64,000 nucleotides of DNA from Jaapia argillacea MUCL 33604. Its lineage: Eukaryota > Basidiomycota > Agaricomycetes > Jaapiales > Jaapiaceae. Below the pieces are notes generated by a model. It made no database searches. It was not told where the DNA came from and saw only the letters and a program-made list of their open reading frames with translations. The stretch covers positions 1-64,000 of the forward strand of contig KL197727.1 in assembly GCA_000697665.1 (NCBI GenBank), written 5' to 3'. Positions 24,138 to 34,341 of the stretch are shown here, piece by piece. Numbering within the stretch: the stretch's first letter is position 1; the number at the start of each line of letters is the position of its first letter. A program made the position numbers and the translations under genes.

Positions 24138-25370
24138 TTTGGACCCATGTAACAGTTACGCGTTTGTGTACTCTGTAATTGTTCGGTGCCTCTCCGTGGA
24201 CAATTCTACTTGGAAACCCGGCTCACAGGAGTCACCCTAAAGCAATGGTGAGCTCCATAGAAACACGGGGTACTAGTGCGCTAAGATGAGCTGACGAGGA
24301 TGGATCAGTGGCTACGAAAGGCTCCAAGGAGAAATCGAGAGATTTCTGGATGAGTTCATACTTGATTCATGGGAGTCCCGGCAACTACATCAATACTCCC
24401 TCGTCTAATCGTGTTCCCTGCGTTTCCTACTACTTATGTACCCTTCGGGGGGACAAACGTAAAGTTTGGAACGATACAGAGAAGTACTTATCTGATGAGC
24501 ACTCAGATTTTTCCCTCCTATTTTCGCTCCTATGCCTGACCCGATACCCTCCAATTGGCGGGTATCATTTGTAGCAGGTGTATATGTGCTTTTCTACACA
24601 ACAGTCGGATTGTTTACTTCCTGTTTTTGCACCTATGTCTGACCCGATACCCGCGAATTCGCGGGTATCATTTGTGGCAGGTGTACTTATCTCATGGGCT
24701 CCCGATTTTTGGACACCCCAGCATGTACGGTAGGACCCTTCCTTTTTGTACTCGTCTCTGAGTATCTCATACCCCCCAATTGGGGTGTGTCTATTGCGAG
24801 TACGAAGCGATTAATATTTTACCCCCCGATCTTTTAGACTCGCTTTTTGGTGGGTATGGTCGCCCTCCGATTTCGCGATCTCATACGAGGATCCGCGAAT
24901 TGACGGGTGTCTGTTACATGTACGACAGGCCCTGATTTTTGAATTTCTTCTTGGTGGGACTCTTGCCAGGCCACCCACCAATTGGGGGGTGACGGACCTC
25001 ATTTCCACACTACTTACACCCACCACATCCGTGATTAGCATGGCCCATGCACAAGGATGGCATACTTCTGGACCTACGGGTCTCAATATTTATGTATTTT
25101 ATTATTATTTTATCCCAGGAACCTCCTTGGCAGGTTTCTTACCGCCTACCTAGACGTGGTTGGTCCGAGTCGTCGTCTCTTGCGACCGCCATACTTACGA
25201 GGCGGGTTTCCAAATCAAATCCCCCCCTCCATGATCTCGAAGAAATGAATCATCAACATCGCGGAGTAGTAGTATTTGTGCTTCTGATATTTATTCATAC
25301 ATCATCTCTTTCTACTATCCAAGAGCTGCCATCTATCGTTTCTAGTTCAACCCATACCATAGACTATAAC
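24138..25370. repeat. Intergenic array of palindromes around CCAATTGG / GCGAATTCGC
   Basis: The gap between two convergent genes holds five related palindromic cores: 24543-24566 (GATACCCTCCAA mirrored with one mismatch), 24646-24669 (a perfect 24-bp palindrome starting GATACCCGCGAA), 24768-24791, 24887-24911 and 24971-24993. They are spaced about 80-120 bp apart. The first two units are near-identical over about 54 bp, including CTGACCCGATACCC before and GGGTATCATTTGT before a GGCAGGTGTA-type tail. A hairpin-like GTACCCTTCGGGGGGAC at 24437-24453 may be a further, worn copy. No frame or RNA gene is recognisable. Confidence 0.7.
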
Positions 25371-27108
25371 TTAAGCCTTTTCGAAGGGCATGAGTGGAGG
25401 GGGCTTCACCCCACGCACGTAGATGTCCTTGTATATATGGCCATTTGCCTTTGGTTTCACGGAGGATGGTACGAAACCGGCCTTCTTCTTTTCTTCTGCA
25501 AGCTCCCGGATAACATTGATGAAGTCCTCCACAGCTTGTGGTGACGTTTGAATGTGGACAACGATACGCGATCCAGCCAGTTTGATGGGGTCGGGTAGTT
25601 TACTTGCTCGTTCCACAATTTCCGAATAATCAACACCCAAAGGGGTTGGATCGTAGAAGACCTAAGTCGCACAGTAGGCTAAACTGCATCTTGTGAGGAA
25701 TGCGAGTACTTACCATACAAGTTTCCGCACCGCTGGTGATCCCGACTCCAATGTCTACCAAACCCTTCTCGAGCCTTCGGGCCAAAGCGTGGACGTCGAG
25801 AAGTTTTGGGAAGTTGTGGGTGAGAGCAAACGCAGCCGAGGCGGCCATCATGCCCGTTTGTCTCATTCCTCCCCCGAATAGCTTACGGAACCACCTCGCT
25901 TTTTGGATGTATGCTTTGGGTCCGACGAGGCATGAGCCGACGGGTGCACCTGACCCATATACGTTAGTTACGGCAGACACGGAGGATGCATCATGTTCTA
26001 CCTAAACCTTTGCTGAAACATAAGCTGATGGAGTCGAAAGGATCACAAAGCTCCTTCATAGACATTCCAGTTTCAGCAGCTACATGCCAAATACGGGCAC
26101 CGTCAAGGTGCATCTTGATTCCCTGGCTGTGAGCGAACTCGGAAATGGCGACAATTTCATCTTGGGGGAAGATGGTTCCGTTCAAAGTATTCTCAAGAGC
26201 TATAACTTCCGTGGGTGCACTAGAGAATTGGTGAGAAGATGAGGGCTTCCTTGTGTTGGAATACCATACCCGTGTATATCATTGCCGGTCACAAGGTACG
26301 TCTCAACATCAGATAGAGTCAAGTGGTGGCCTGGACAGAACAGTTGAGGCTAGGTAGCAATTCCAGGAGTGAGAGAAAACACACCATTGGCGGGCAAAAC
26401 TGTGATCATGGGTGCCCCGGAGTGAAAAGCAAGCCCCCCGGCTTCGTATCTACATGAACGATATATCCGTGAGTTTCGCAGTGAACACTGAGGTATTCGT
26501 AATGCATACTTGTTGATATGAGCACGATAGTCGCAGAGCACTGAATACGGGGGTTGTTTCAGATGCGTTCTCAAGGCGATTTGGTTGGACATGGTGCCAG
26601 AAGCCATGAACAACCCAGCCTCCTTGCCGGTAATCTTGGCTACATGCGCTTCCAGGGCCTTCGTCGAAGGTTCGTGGTAGACGTCGTCGCCAACGGATGC
26701 GAGTGCGGCGTAAGTATACATCTCCTTGGTCGGGACTGATGGTTCATGGGCGTCAACAACTCGCGTAGTACGCGGGAGAAGCATAAGCACCTGTAATCGT
26801 ATCCGCTACAGACGAATATCGTTTGATGAGGATTGAGGAATGAACAGGGATACGTTGGTCTACTCACACAGGAAACTCCGGGAGACCTCCTTGATCTGCT
26901 TTTCGTTGTCCAACTCCTGGGTCTCGGTGAGGATGTCGAATCCCGCTTGCTCGAACACCTTGGCTCTCTTGGAATCGAGATCAGGGATGGTCATGATGAT
27001 TTCCGAGTAAAAAGTCTTGTAATGTCGGCAAGGAGCAGCAGTGATGGTGGTGGTGAAACGAAAGACACGTCGTGGGTACGGACTGTAAAGCCGTAAACTC
27101 TTAAACAT
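25371..27108 (-). CDS. GLY1: Threonine aldolase, PLP-dependent
   Basis: The enzyme cleaves L-threonine or allo-threonine to glycine and acetaldehyde. Exons on the minus strand: 26994-26868 (or from 27108), 26805-26791, 26735-26510, 26449-26385, 26330-26270, 26219-26002, 25949-25714 and 25661-25371, giving 412 aa from 26994. Family motifs in frame: SDTITVPTKEM, GDDVY, SGTMSNQ, CDYRAHI, HLDGARIW and the PLP lysine in SLCFSKGLGAPVG, which spans an intron. Exon 2 is only 15 nt. An in-frame upstream ATG at 27108 would add 38 residues, MFKSLRLYSPYPRRVFRF..., rich in Arg and Ser and free of acids at first, which resembles a mitochondrial presequence. It is divergent to the gene at 27395, sharing a short promoter. 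Confidence 0.92.
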
Positions 27109-27394
27109 TCTGCTCCCTGCTATTATAGCGATTGCATTTTTATCGAAGGTAAAGCTGACCCATTTGGCGGCACATAACGGTTCGACAAGGACGGTCCGGT
27201 CCCAGCGACTCGGCTGAGATAAGATAAATGCAGTCACCAGACAAAAGATTTGAGAACAATCCCGTTATGTAAGCCACACACCTTCTCCTCCTGCCACCTT
27301 TTTGTCCGACTGCTGTGCCGGCCTCGCGCCCTTCGTGCCATAGAGTTCTGTGTTTCTTTTATCTCGAATTTATACCTCTCAGGAATAATCAGCA
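27109..27394. promoter_or_regulatory. Shared divergent promoter, GLY1 / zinc-finger gene
   Basis: The two start codons are 286 bp apart (400 bp if GLY1 starts at 26994). No strict TATA box is obvious. The region must hold both 5' leaders. Confidence 0.5.
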
Positions 27395-27797
27395 ATGGGT
27401 AACGTGAGTAGATTCATGGCGCTTGCAGCTGTGAAACCCGTCTAATTGGGAGGTAACTCGGACAGGGAGCTAAAGCTCAGCAGAAGCGCGAGAGGGCTAC
27501 CAAGGGTGCCCCCGGGAAAGCAAAGTCTCAGCTTAAAGTCAATGAGGCATCGAAAAGCATCGTCTGCGTCACCTGTCGCCAGCCATTTGTGAGTTTTCTT
27601 TGTTGTGACCATCACCTCGAGTTGTACCAATGGAATCTTTTCTTGATCAGATGATTACCACTCGTCAGCCTGCGTGAGTTTTGACCGCTAGCTACCACCC
27701 TGTTGCTGATACATGTCGGATATGTAGTCTTGAAGACCATGCCAAGAACAAGCACGAGAAGACCCTTGCCGACTGTTTCCCCGACTTCAAGGGCTGA
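27395..27797 (+). CDS. Small ZNF706/SERF-type zinc-finger protein
   Basis: This is a 74-residue protein encoded by four exons (27395-27403, 27466-27588, 27651-27673 and 27728-27797; 225 nt). It opens with MGNGAKAQQKRERATKG, the basic stretch of the 4F5/SERF type. One C2H2-like finger follows, CVTCRQPFMITTRQPALEDH...NKH, ending ADCFPDFKG. This layout is that of fungal and plant homologues of human ZNF706. The human protein has been linked to translation and stemness control, but the fungal role is not established. The first exon codes for only three residues. Confidence 0.85.
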
Positions 27798-28033
27798 AAC
27801 TCACTTGCCTCCGCGTCCCTGGGTCGTATTACATTCCCGTGGTTCTTTTGTCGCTAGTATTGTTTGGTGTTCTCGTTGCGACCTATGTTCATGGTGTCGT
27901 TCTCGCTATCCCGGAAGTGGTGTGTGTCGATGTTATTAGGACGGTGTAACGATACATAGCAACAACTGTCGTGTGTGAAAAGCCCATACTTTTCATGGTC
28001 CACTAGCGAGTCGAGTCGAAGCAATGTTCAGAC

Positions 28034-28451
28034 TCATAACGAACCGAAAGCACTCCCTCCACCAATTCCTCCTGCCGCGGCTCCCGGACCCTGACTCTGT
28101 AGCCTCTCTCCGACTTTCTTGTTGACTTCAAAGAACTTGGCTACGCATCTATCAATGCACACACTCTCGCCCTTGTTCAGATCTCCCTCGGCGTATCTTG
28201 GGCTGATGCATTTCGCGTGACATGACCTGTTCAGAGCAACGATCCCTATGAGGCAGAGGGAAAGAAAAGGGTGCATTGAACTGACGAAACAATACGGTTG
28301 AACACGTCCGTAATCATATCCAGTCTGTCCAAAGTGGTTGAGTGATGATTGTGAAAGCCAAAACTTCGGCCACGTACTGTTCAACTGCCATCTCCATCTT
28401 TTCGGGGTTCACTCCCGAAGAGCTTTGTCCACCCCTTCCCAAGAAAGACAT
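28034..28451 (-). CDS. TIM10: Mitochondrial intermembrane-space chaperone Tim10
   Basis: Small Tim proteins carry hydrophobic precursors across the intermembrane space; Tim10 forms a hexamer with Tim9. Exons on the minus strand: 28451-28378, 28324-28286 and 28226-28034 (306 nt, 101 aa). The twin CX3C motif is complete: CHAKC and CIDRC with 14 residues between ([16 protein letters not shown]). The preceding helix [16 protein letters not shown] and the following [16 protein letters not shown] are typical of Tim10 rather than Tim9. A Gly/Ala-rich tail ([15 protein letters not shown]) ends the protein. It is divergent from UTP4 by 234 bp. Confidence 0.93.
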
Positions 28452-28685
28452 TCTGAAGTATTAGGTCGGGAGAAAGGAAGGGAGAAGTGTCCGGGAGTTG
28501 GGAACGGTCGAGTGTGAAGGTATGAAAGAGGGACTTGACGCTGTCGGCTTCTGAAGTTGCCAACTTTGGACAAGTCAAATTTTTTGGGACGTGATCTCAG
28601 CCACAACGCGCTCAGCTTGGGCACGCCTTTACATTCGCCTCACAATTACCAGGAAACTGGGGACTGTAAAATAGCTGATCTTCCC
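28452..28685. promoter_or_regulatory. Shared divergent promoter, TIM10 / UTP4
   Basis: There are 234 bp between the start codons. CAAATTTTTTGGG (about 28576-28588) resembles part of the fungal RRPE word (AAATTTT) found near ribosome-biogenesis genes, though the match is partial. Confidence 0.4.
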
Positions 28686-31680
28686 ATGGCGGAGGCAACA
28701 ACACTGTCTGTTCATCGCTGTCGATTCGTGGACTTTACTCCCTCCGCCATCACTGCACTCGCATTTCCACCTCTGCCTCTACCATCCATCAAAGGCAAAA
28801 AATCAGCAGGCTCACGGAAACTCCTAAAATTCGGGACCCTCGCAATTGGTCGCGCCAATGGAAATGTTGAGGTTTGCGAATGGACGGGAACCGAAAATTC
28901 CCAGATTGAAGCTCCACAAGCTTGGACAGTTCGAAAAGTGTGTGCTTAGCTTTTATTTCGTGTGAGGATACGTTTGTTTACTAGGGAATATGTCGTGCTG
29001 TGTTGCGGGTGCTCATAGACATTGTCAGGCCCTCATCCATCCAAAGTGGACTCCCTTGCCTTTACGATTCGGTATCCTGAGCTTTTAGGTCCCGACGACG
29101 TCCCTACTTGCTCTGACCTCCGGTTATTTACTGCTGGAGGGGGTAGTGAGTTGGTTGAGTGGGATTTAGAGAAAGGATCGGTCAAGGTATGTTCGCATTG
29201 TTGTGTTTTCTCTCTGATGCTGATCCGCACGCTCACAGAGAACAATATCGTCCCAAGGAGGTTCAATATGGTGTATATCACCAAATCCTTCTTCGACTCT
29301 ATTAGCCCTTGGTTGTGAAGATGGATCCGTTCGATTACTGTCTATCGAAGATGATAATCTCGTTCATCAACGGAGGTTCGACAGGGTAAAATCTCGGCTA
29401 CTCAGTATAGCATGGGGTCCTCCTGTACCAAAGCAGAAGAAGCAAAATTCATCGCAGACTATTGACGATGGAAGTTCTGACGATGACGACGACGATTGGA
29501 TAGACTCTTGGCTTGTTACTGGCTGTTCAGATAGTAGCTTGAGAAAATGGGACATTCAGACCGGCCGAACTGTTGAGAGGATGGGGACGGATAAAGTCAA
29601 AGGAGAACGAACTTTGGTTTGGTCCGTTGGAGTCCTAGGGTCAGCTGCCTCGACTCTTCCGCTCGTGCAGGCCATTGACTCCGTTGTAATAGAGATGGAA
29701 CCATTGTCTCAGGGGATTCACTCGGCATGGTCAAATTCTGGGACCCAAAAACATGCACGCAGCTGGAGAGCTTCCAAGGCCATGGGGCTGATGTGCTTTG
29801 CCTCACTATTGGGCCTGTATGCTTTGTTTTTTCATTATTGTTTCCTATCCCTGACCACGACTTGCAGGAAGGAACAACAGTCTATACGTCTGGCGTCGAC
29901 CAGAAAATAACTCAATTCATGTTGGTCAAAACGTCGCCATCCGATTCGTCTTCCCTCCTTCGTTCATCTAGCCGCTGGATCCAGTCTACCTCCCGCCGCC
30001 TTCACTCCCATGATGTTCGAGCCTTATCAATCTGGCCTCCCTACACCGCTCTGCCCCAATCCTATAAGCGACAATTCCCTATGGACGTAGCACCGATTTT
30101 GGTGTCCGGAGGCTTGGACATGTCCGTGGTGGCAACGCCTGCTGCACTTCCGACAAGTACTGTTACCAAAGTGCAGAACCCGTTATCAACAAGTACAGTC
30201 GCTACGTTTGAAGATTCGTATCATCGCCGGCTAGCTTATTCTTCTGGCCCCGCTGGGACGAGTTCTGTGTCTATCGCAAGGGGGGCCAGGTTGGTTCTGT
30301 GTCGGGGTGACTCCGTGCTGTGTGTTTGGCGGATAGGTGCGAAGAAGGGAGAGGACGTCGATATGGAGGAGTTTGATTTCGATGCCGAAGAGGAGGAAGG
30401 GGAAGGGTGGGAGAAAGTCTTAGAGATGGAGCTGAATGTGCAAACCAATCTCGTGGCGAGCGCAATTTCTGGTGATGGTCGGTGGCTCGCCGTTTCTGAT
30501 CAGTACGAAGCCAAGTTATTCCAGTTGGAGCTACAGGTAAGCATCCACGAGCAGCGATTTCTTGAGCTTCTCACGAGCGCTGACCTCGCAGCGAGATAAC
30601 GCACTCAAACCAAGACGTATTCGCGATTTTAGTTCGATATTACAACCACATATACCGACTCTACCAACGTCACCGCCCTCCACCGGAGCTTCCGCATTCG
30701 CCTTCACCCCAGATTCATCAAAACTCGTACTGGCAACCACAATGTCATCCTACATCCTCGTTGTTGACCTCGGCGTAAGTAGTACGGACGGCTCGATAAC
30801 TTCGCCGCGAGTCTTGCGAAGATTCGACCATCATCGAATGCGGAATGTTCTAGTTGGCGAGAGAGTCGTGAAAGGACGAGCCGACGAAGACTCTGAGGGA
30901 AGTGACATTGAGATGCACTCACCCACCGATGTGGGGGATGACGCCAAACCCATTCCCGCCACCGTTTCGCGAATATCTATCAGCACTGATGGCCAATGGG
31001 TAGCCACCACGGACGATCACTGTCGTACCCACGTTTTCAACCTGGATTCCATCCAGGTACGAGCTCTCGCCCTCTCGCCCTTCTCGACGTTGTTCGCTCA
31101 CAGTCTCAACATCTAGCATCATTGTGTCCTTCCATCCTTCCCACAGCCCATACAGGCTCTGTCTTTCTCAACGTCCCACGCCTCGACTCTTGTCATGGCT
31201 CTCGCCAACAACTCTATCCACATCTTTGACGTCGAAACGCGCCAATTCCCTGACTGGGCCAGAGGACTGTGTGGCTCCTTGCCCAAACGATTCACACACC
31301 TTCACGACCCAGTCGTTGGCGTCACTTTCGACACAGTTGTCCAAGACGGAGGTCCCAGCGGGTCCCTCCGGAATGTCGCACTCTTCTGGGGATCGACTTG
31401 GATATGCAAGGTTAAATTTGACGCACCTATTGGGTGGGGTGGTTTCTCTAAGAAACGGCGGAGGGAAACCAAGAAGATGTCCGCTGTTACGCAGAATCAG
31501 CGGGTCACCGTAGACGATCACCAACAACAATCCAACTTTAAGCTCGTGACACACTATCGCCCTTTGCTCTTTGTGGAGTTTTTGGATGCTGGCGAGCTGT
31601 TAGTTGTTGAACGTCCATTGGTGGATGTGCTTTCTCAGCTACCTCCAGCATACTTCAAACCAAAATATGGTGCTACGTAG
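28686..31680 (+). CDS. UTP4: U3 snoRNP protein Utp4 (cirhin family), WD40
   Basis: Utp4 belongs to the t-UTP/UtpA complex that binds nascent 18S precursor in the SSU processome and helps Pol I transcription. Seven exons: 28686-28937, 29019-29186, 29239-29639, 29693-29816, 29868-30536, 30592-31056 and 31117-31680 (2643 nt, 880 aa). The N-terminus HRCRFVDFTPSAITALAF is the family hallmark. WD-type blades are visible, for example LFTAGGGSELVEWDLE, LALGCEDGSVRLLS, VTGCSDSSLRKWDIQTG, VSGDSLGMVKFWDPKT and VYTSGVDQKITQF. Acidic linkers (DDGSSDDDDDDW; EEFDFDAEEEEGE) separate blades. It is longer than human cirhin (686 aa) and yeast Utp4 (776 aa). It converges with the Mpv17 gene, with 178 bp between stops. 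Confidence 0.92.
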
Positions 31681-31858
31681 ACTGGAGGATTCAGCCGATA
31701 TATTTGTATTTACAGTATCTCTATACATCGTTTATGCTGCAGTAGTAAGCTAAGCTAAGACAGGTGATAAAAAGAAGCTATACGATACACGGGGGTAAAA
31801 ACACAAGAACGTCCATGTCGACCTATCCATTGGGCAAACATCAGGAAAAAATTACCAT

Positions 31859-32862
31859 TTACCCAAGCGTTTTCCGCAGGGCGTCTTCCTTATCCTGATG
31901 TTCCCCTTCCCTTGAATGGACCATCAACGTCAGAAAATGGCAGGGGAAGCGAAAAGGAGGACGCAGGAGGACGCACTTTGAATTGAGGATGGACAGATAC
32001 AACGTCCAAAACACACCACAAGTGGATTGGAACGGTACACGATAAGCGAGTGGCATGAACCGAAAGTTCACAAGCTGAGGGGATCCCGAGGTTAACCGAA
32101 AGCAAGACGAAAACTCAAGAGAGCCAGCCGAGTACACACCTGAGCCAACGGCCACACCTGCCAATTCGCAACTATAGCAGGAGCAAACAAGTCTCTATAT
32201 TTACCGCGAATATGCGCCCGATCACGGCCCTCCATGATCCCCATAGATCCAATAAACAACGTAAGCTAAGGGGAAATGGGGTCAGCTCGAGAGAAACGTT
32301 GACGGTCTGGGTTACCGTAGCCTACATACACCTATGGGAGCCCTGGATAACATGAAACTCAGGGGGTGTTGTGAGAATTATTTGGCGTAGTACTCACATG
32401 AACAACTGGTCGGCTGCAACTCTTTTTGTGAGAGCGGGGATGCTGACTTTTGGTATAGTAGAGGATCCGATGACTGGTAACGCTCGTAATGGGAAGCGAT
32501 TCTCCAGGAATATATTCCATCGACCAATGAGGGGACCTATTCAAGGAGTTGGCCGTGCAATACGATAAATTGAACAACGAACGCACCCATTCCAAAACCA
32601 AGGCAGAAGAATCGCAATGTCCGCGCTATATCGTAGGGCTGACGTCGACGAGACTCGATGGTTTCAATTGGACCAATCTACCGATAGTCGTCGGCTACGC
32701 TATTCCGAATATGTTGACAAGCGAAGGACTTACTGTCCTTTGCGCTATCTGAGCAACGAAATCTCCCAAGGCATTCAGAGCACCGTTAGTAACGGCAAGA
32801 GTACCATACGGGTGGGAATCAAACGACTGCTGGTAGACGCGAGCGAGTGCGATACTGGACAT
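31859..32862 (-). CDS. Mpv17/PMP22 family membrane protein
   Basis: This is a four-helix membrane protein of the Mpv17/PXMP2/Sym1 family, found in the mitochondrial inner membrane or peroxisomes. Exons on the minus strand: 32862-32734, 32677-32587, 32536-32398, 32342-32330, 32265-32140, 32074-31977 and 31910-31859 (648 nt, 215 aa). Motifs in frame: N-terminal ARVYQQSFDSHPYGTLAVTN, GALNALGDFVAQ, then KRVAADQLFMAPIG, MEGRDRAHIRGKY, NWQVWPLAQ and NFRFMPLAYRVPF ending WTLYLSILNSK. The fourth exon is only 13 nt. Sym1 and PMP22 sub-branches cannot be separated by eye, so no symbol is given. Confidence 0.9.
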
Positions 32863-33232
32863 ATTGCGAAGTTGAAAAAGCTGTAATTAGTGTGGAAGAT
32901 TCGTAGGGGGTGATTTATAGGCGTACTAATACGTGAGCATACACCTACAGCGATTACGCCGGGGGTGGTGCTTTTTTGGAGAGGAGAGGAGTTGCAGCGG
33001 AGCACACAAAGTTCAGTTACCCCGCTGAGAACATGCAAGTTGTTCAGGTTCGCTGTCGTTGAAGTCGGCGCGACGTCATGATGGGCATGTCACATCTGAG
33101 TCACATTGCCGTCACGCATGAATCACGTCACGAAAGAGTTCAGCAGCCAAACGTAGGATTTCAAGACTGAGGCCAACTATACAACGACCGACCACAGTTG
33201 AGGACAGTGGTCTCAAATCTATGCCAATGGTA
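32863..33232. other. Intergenic region upstream of the Mpv17 gene
   Basis: This stretch holds the promoter of the minus-strand Mpv17 gene and the 3' end of PTH2. ACGTCATGATGG, TCACGCATGAATCACGTCACG and similar TCACG words cluster near 33070-33130. No gene is seen. Confidence 0.5.
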
Positions 33233-34201
33233 TTATAGGAGACGTAACTTCCCTGTGACTTGATTCACCAAGTTGACAGGCGCTGGACCAATGCCAAGAA
33301 CGGTGCGCGACCCAGCAGCTATCTGAGTCCGTCCGCTACATTCAAAGAAAGTTATTCGGCTAACCGAGTGTCAATGTCGTTAGACGACTTACGCATCTTG
33401 TATCGAGCGAGCACATAGATTGAGGCTTTTGGCGACAGCTTCCAGCTCTAATAGTTCATCTTCTGAGCTCGTTTTCAACGCAATCTTGGCTTGCCTTATA
33501 TAAATAGTATCAGACTTGAGGGCGGAATAAATGGGAATGGCAGGATACCCTGTGCGTTCCCAATGTTGGAGTAACTGTTGGTTTGTTTGAGTAACGCCAC
33601 CTTACGCCGAACAGGCAGCATCAATTGGTTACGCACCTTCGGATTCGTCTTTGTGAGAGCTTTGTAGCATGCTAACGTTGCATGGCTATGATGAAAGAAA
33701 TGTAACAAGCCATATTGCGAGCCCTGAGCAACACTTACCTGCACCTGCAACATTTCGCGATTAAGGCTCAATTTGCGGTAGAGATTTTGCCACTACTTAC
33801 TGTGCAGCAATCTTTCCCGGTGTCATGCCTAGGTCGGTGCGTACGACCAGAACCTGGTCCCATTGAGGATTTCAGGTTATGCGGGAGGATTAAAATGCTC
33901 ACCAATTTACAGGGCTCCATGAAACCAGGGGTGACGACTGATAAATCGCCATCAGCAGCTTCACTTTCTTCGTCCTCGCTCTCTTCGATTTCTTGAGGCC
34001 GCTTCGCAGGCTCAATTTTTTGGTCTCCTGGGGCAGTGGAAGGTGTTGGGTGAATCCTGCCATACGCTACGCCGAGCCCATATCCCAGGCCCAAGGAAGC
34101 CAGTACAGCGGTTAGGACTGCAACAGCTACACACTCCAAGAATCAGAGGTTGTGGAGGCGGGAAGCCATGGATATCACGAACTGTGGGTTGAGGAGGACA
34201 T
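33233..34201 (-). CDS. PTH2: Peptidyl-tRNA hydrolase 2 (Pth2/Bit1 family)
   Basis: The enzyme frees tRNA from drop-off peptidyl-tRNA. Exons on the minus strand: 34201-34183, 34126-33903, 33853-33801, 33744-33739, 33685-33637, 33574-33393 and 33335-33233 (636 nt, 211 aa). Catalytic-core motifs in frame: [35 protein letters not shown], the [10 protein letters not shown] strand and the C-terminal [24 protein letters not shown]. The QCSH motif needs a 6-nt exon (GTGCAG). A hydrophobic N-terminal helix ([19 protein letters not shown]) fits a membrane anchor as in mitochondrial human PTRH2. An acidic linker (EEDE-type, [15 protein letters not shown]) follows. It is divergent to HAS1 by 140 bp. Confidence 0.92.
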
Positions 34202-34341
34202 GGTAGGACGTGCGTTTCGGCAATGGCCGATCAATGCGAGAACGGATCGAAAAAGTTGTGTGCTGCCCTCACACCTGCTGCACAAGGCTCACTTGATTTT
34301 TTCATTACTCAGTCGACACTGACTTGCCGCATTCGAATAAA
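34202..34341. promoter_or_regulatory. 140-bp shared promoter, PTH2 / HAS1
   Basis: Only 140 bp separate the two start codons, so both genes must share regulatory DNA. GATTTTTTCATTACTCAG (34293-34310) is T-rich. No TATA box is clear. Confidence 0.5.

Noticed and set aside
24543-24993. CRISPR-like array
   Set aside because: The units are palindromes with unequal spacing and diverging flanks in a eukaryotic genome; there are no uniform spacers or cas genes.
26350-26867. A frameshift near the N-terminus of threonine aldolase
   Set aside because: The apparent break disappears when the 15-nt exon 26791-26805 and two short introns are used; SDTITVPTKEM is then continuous.
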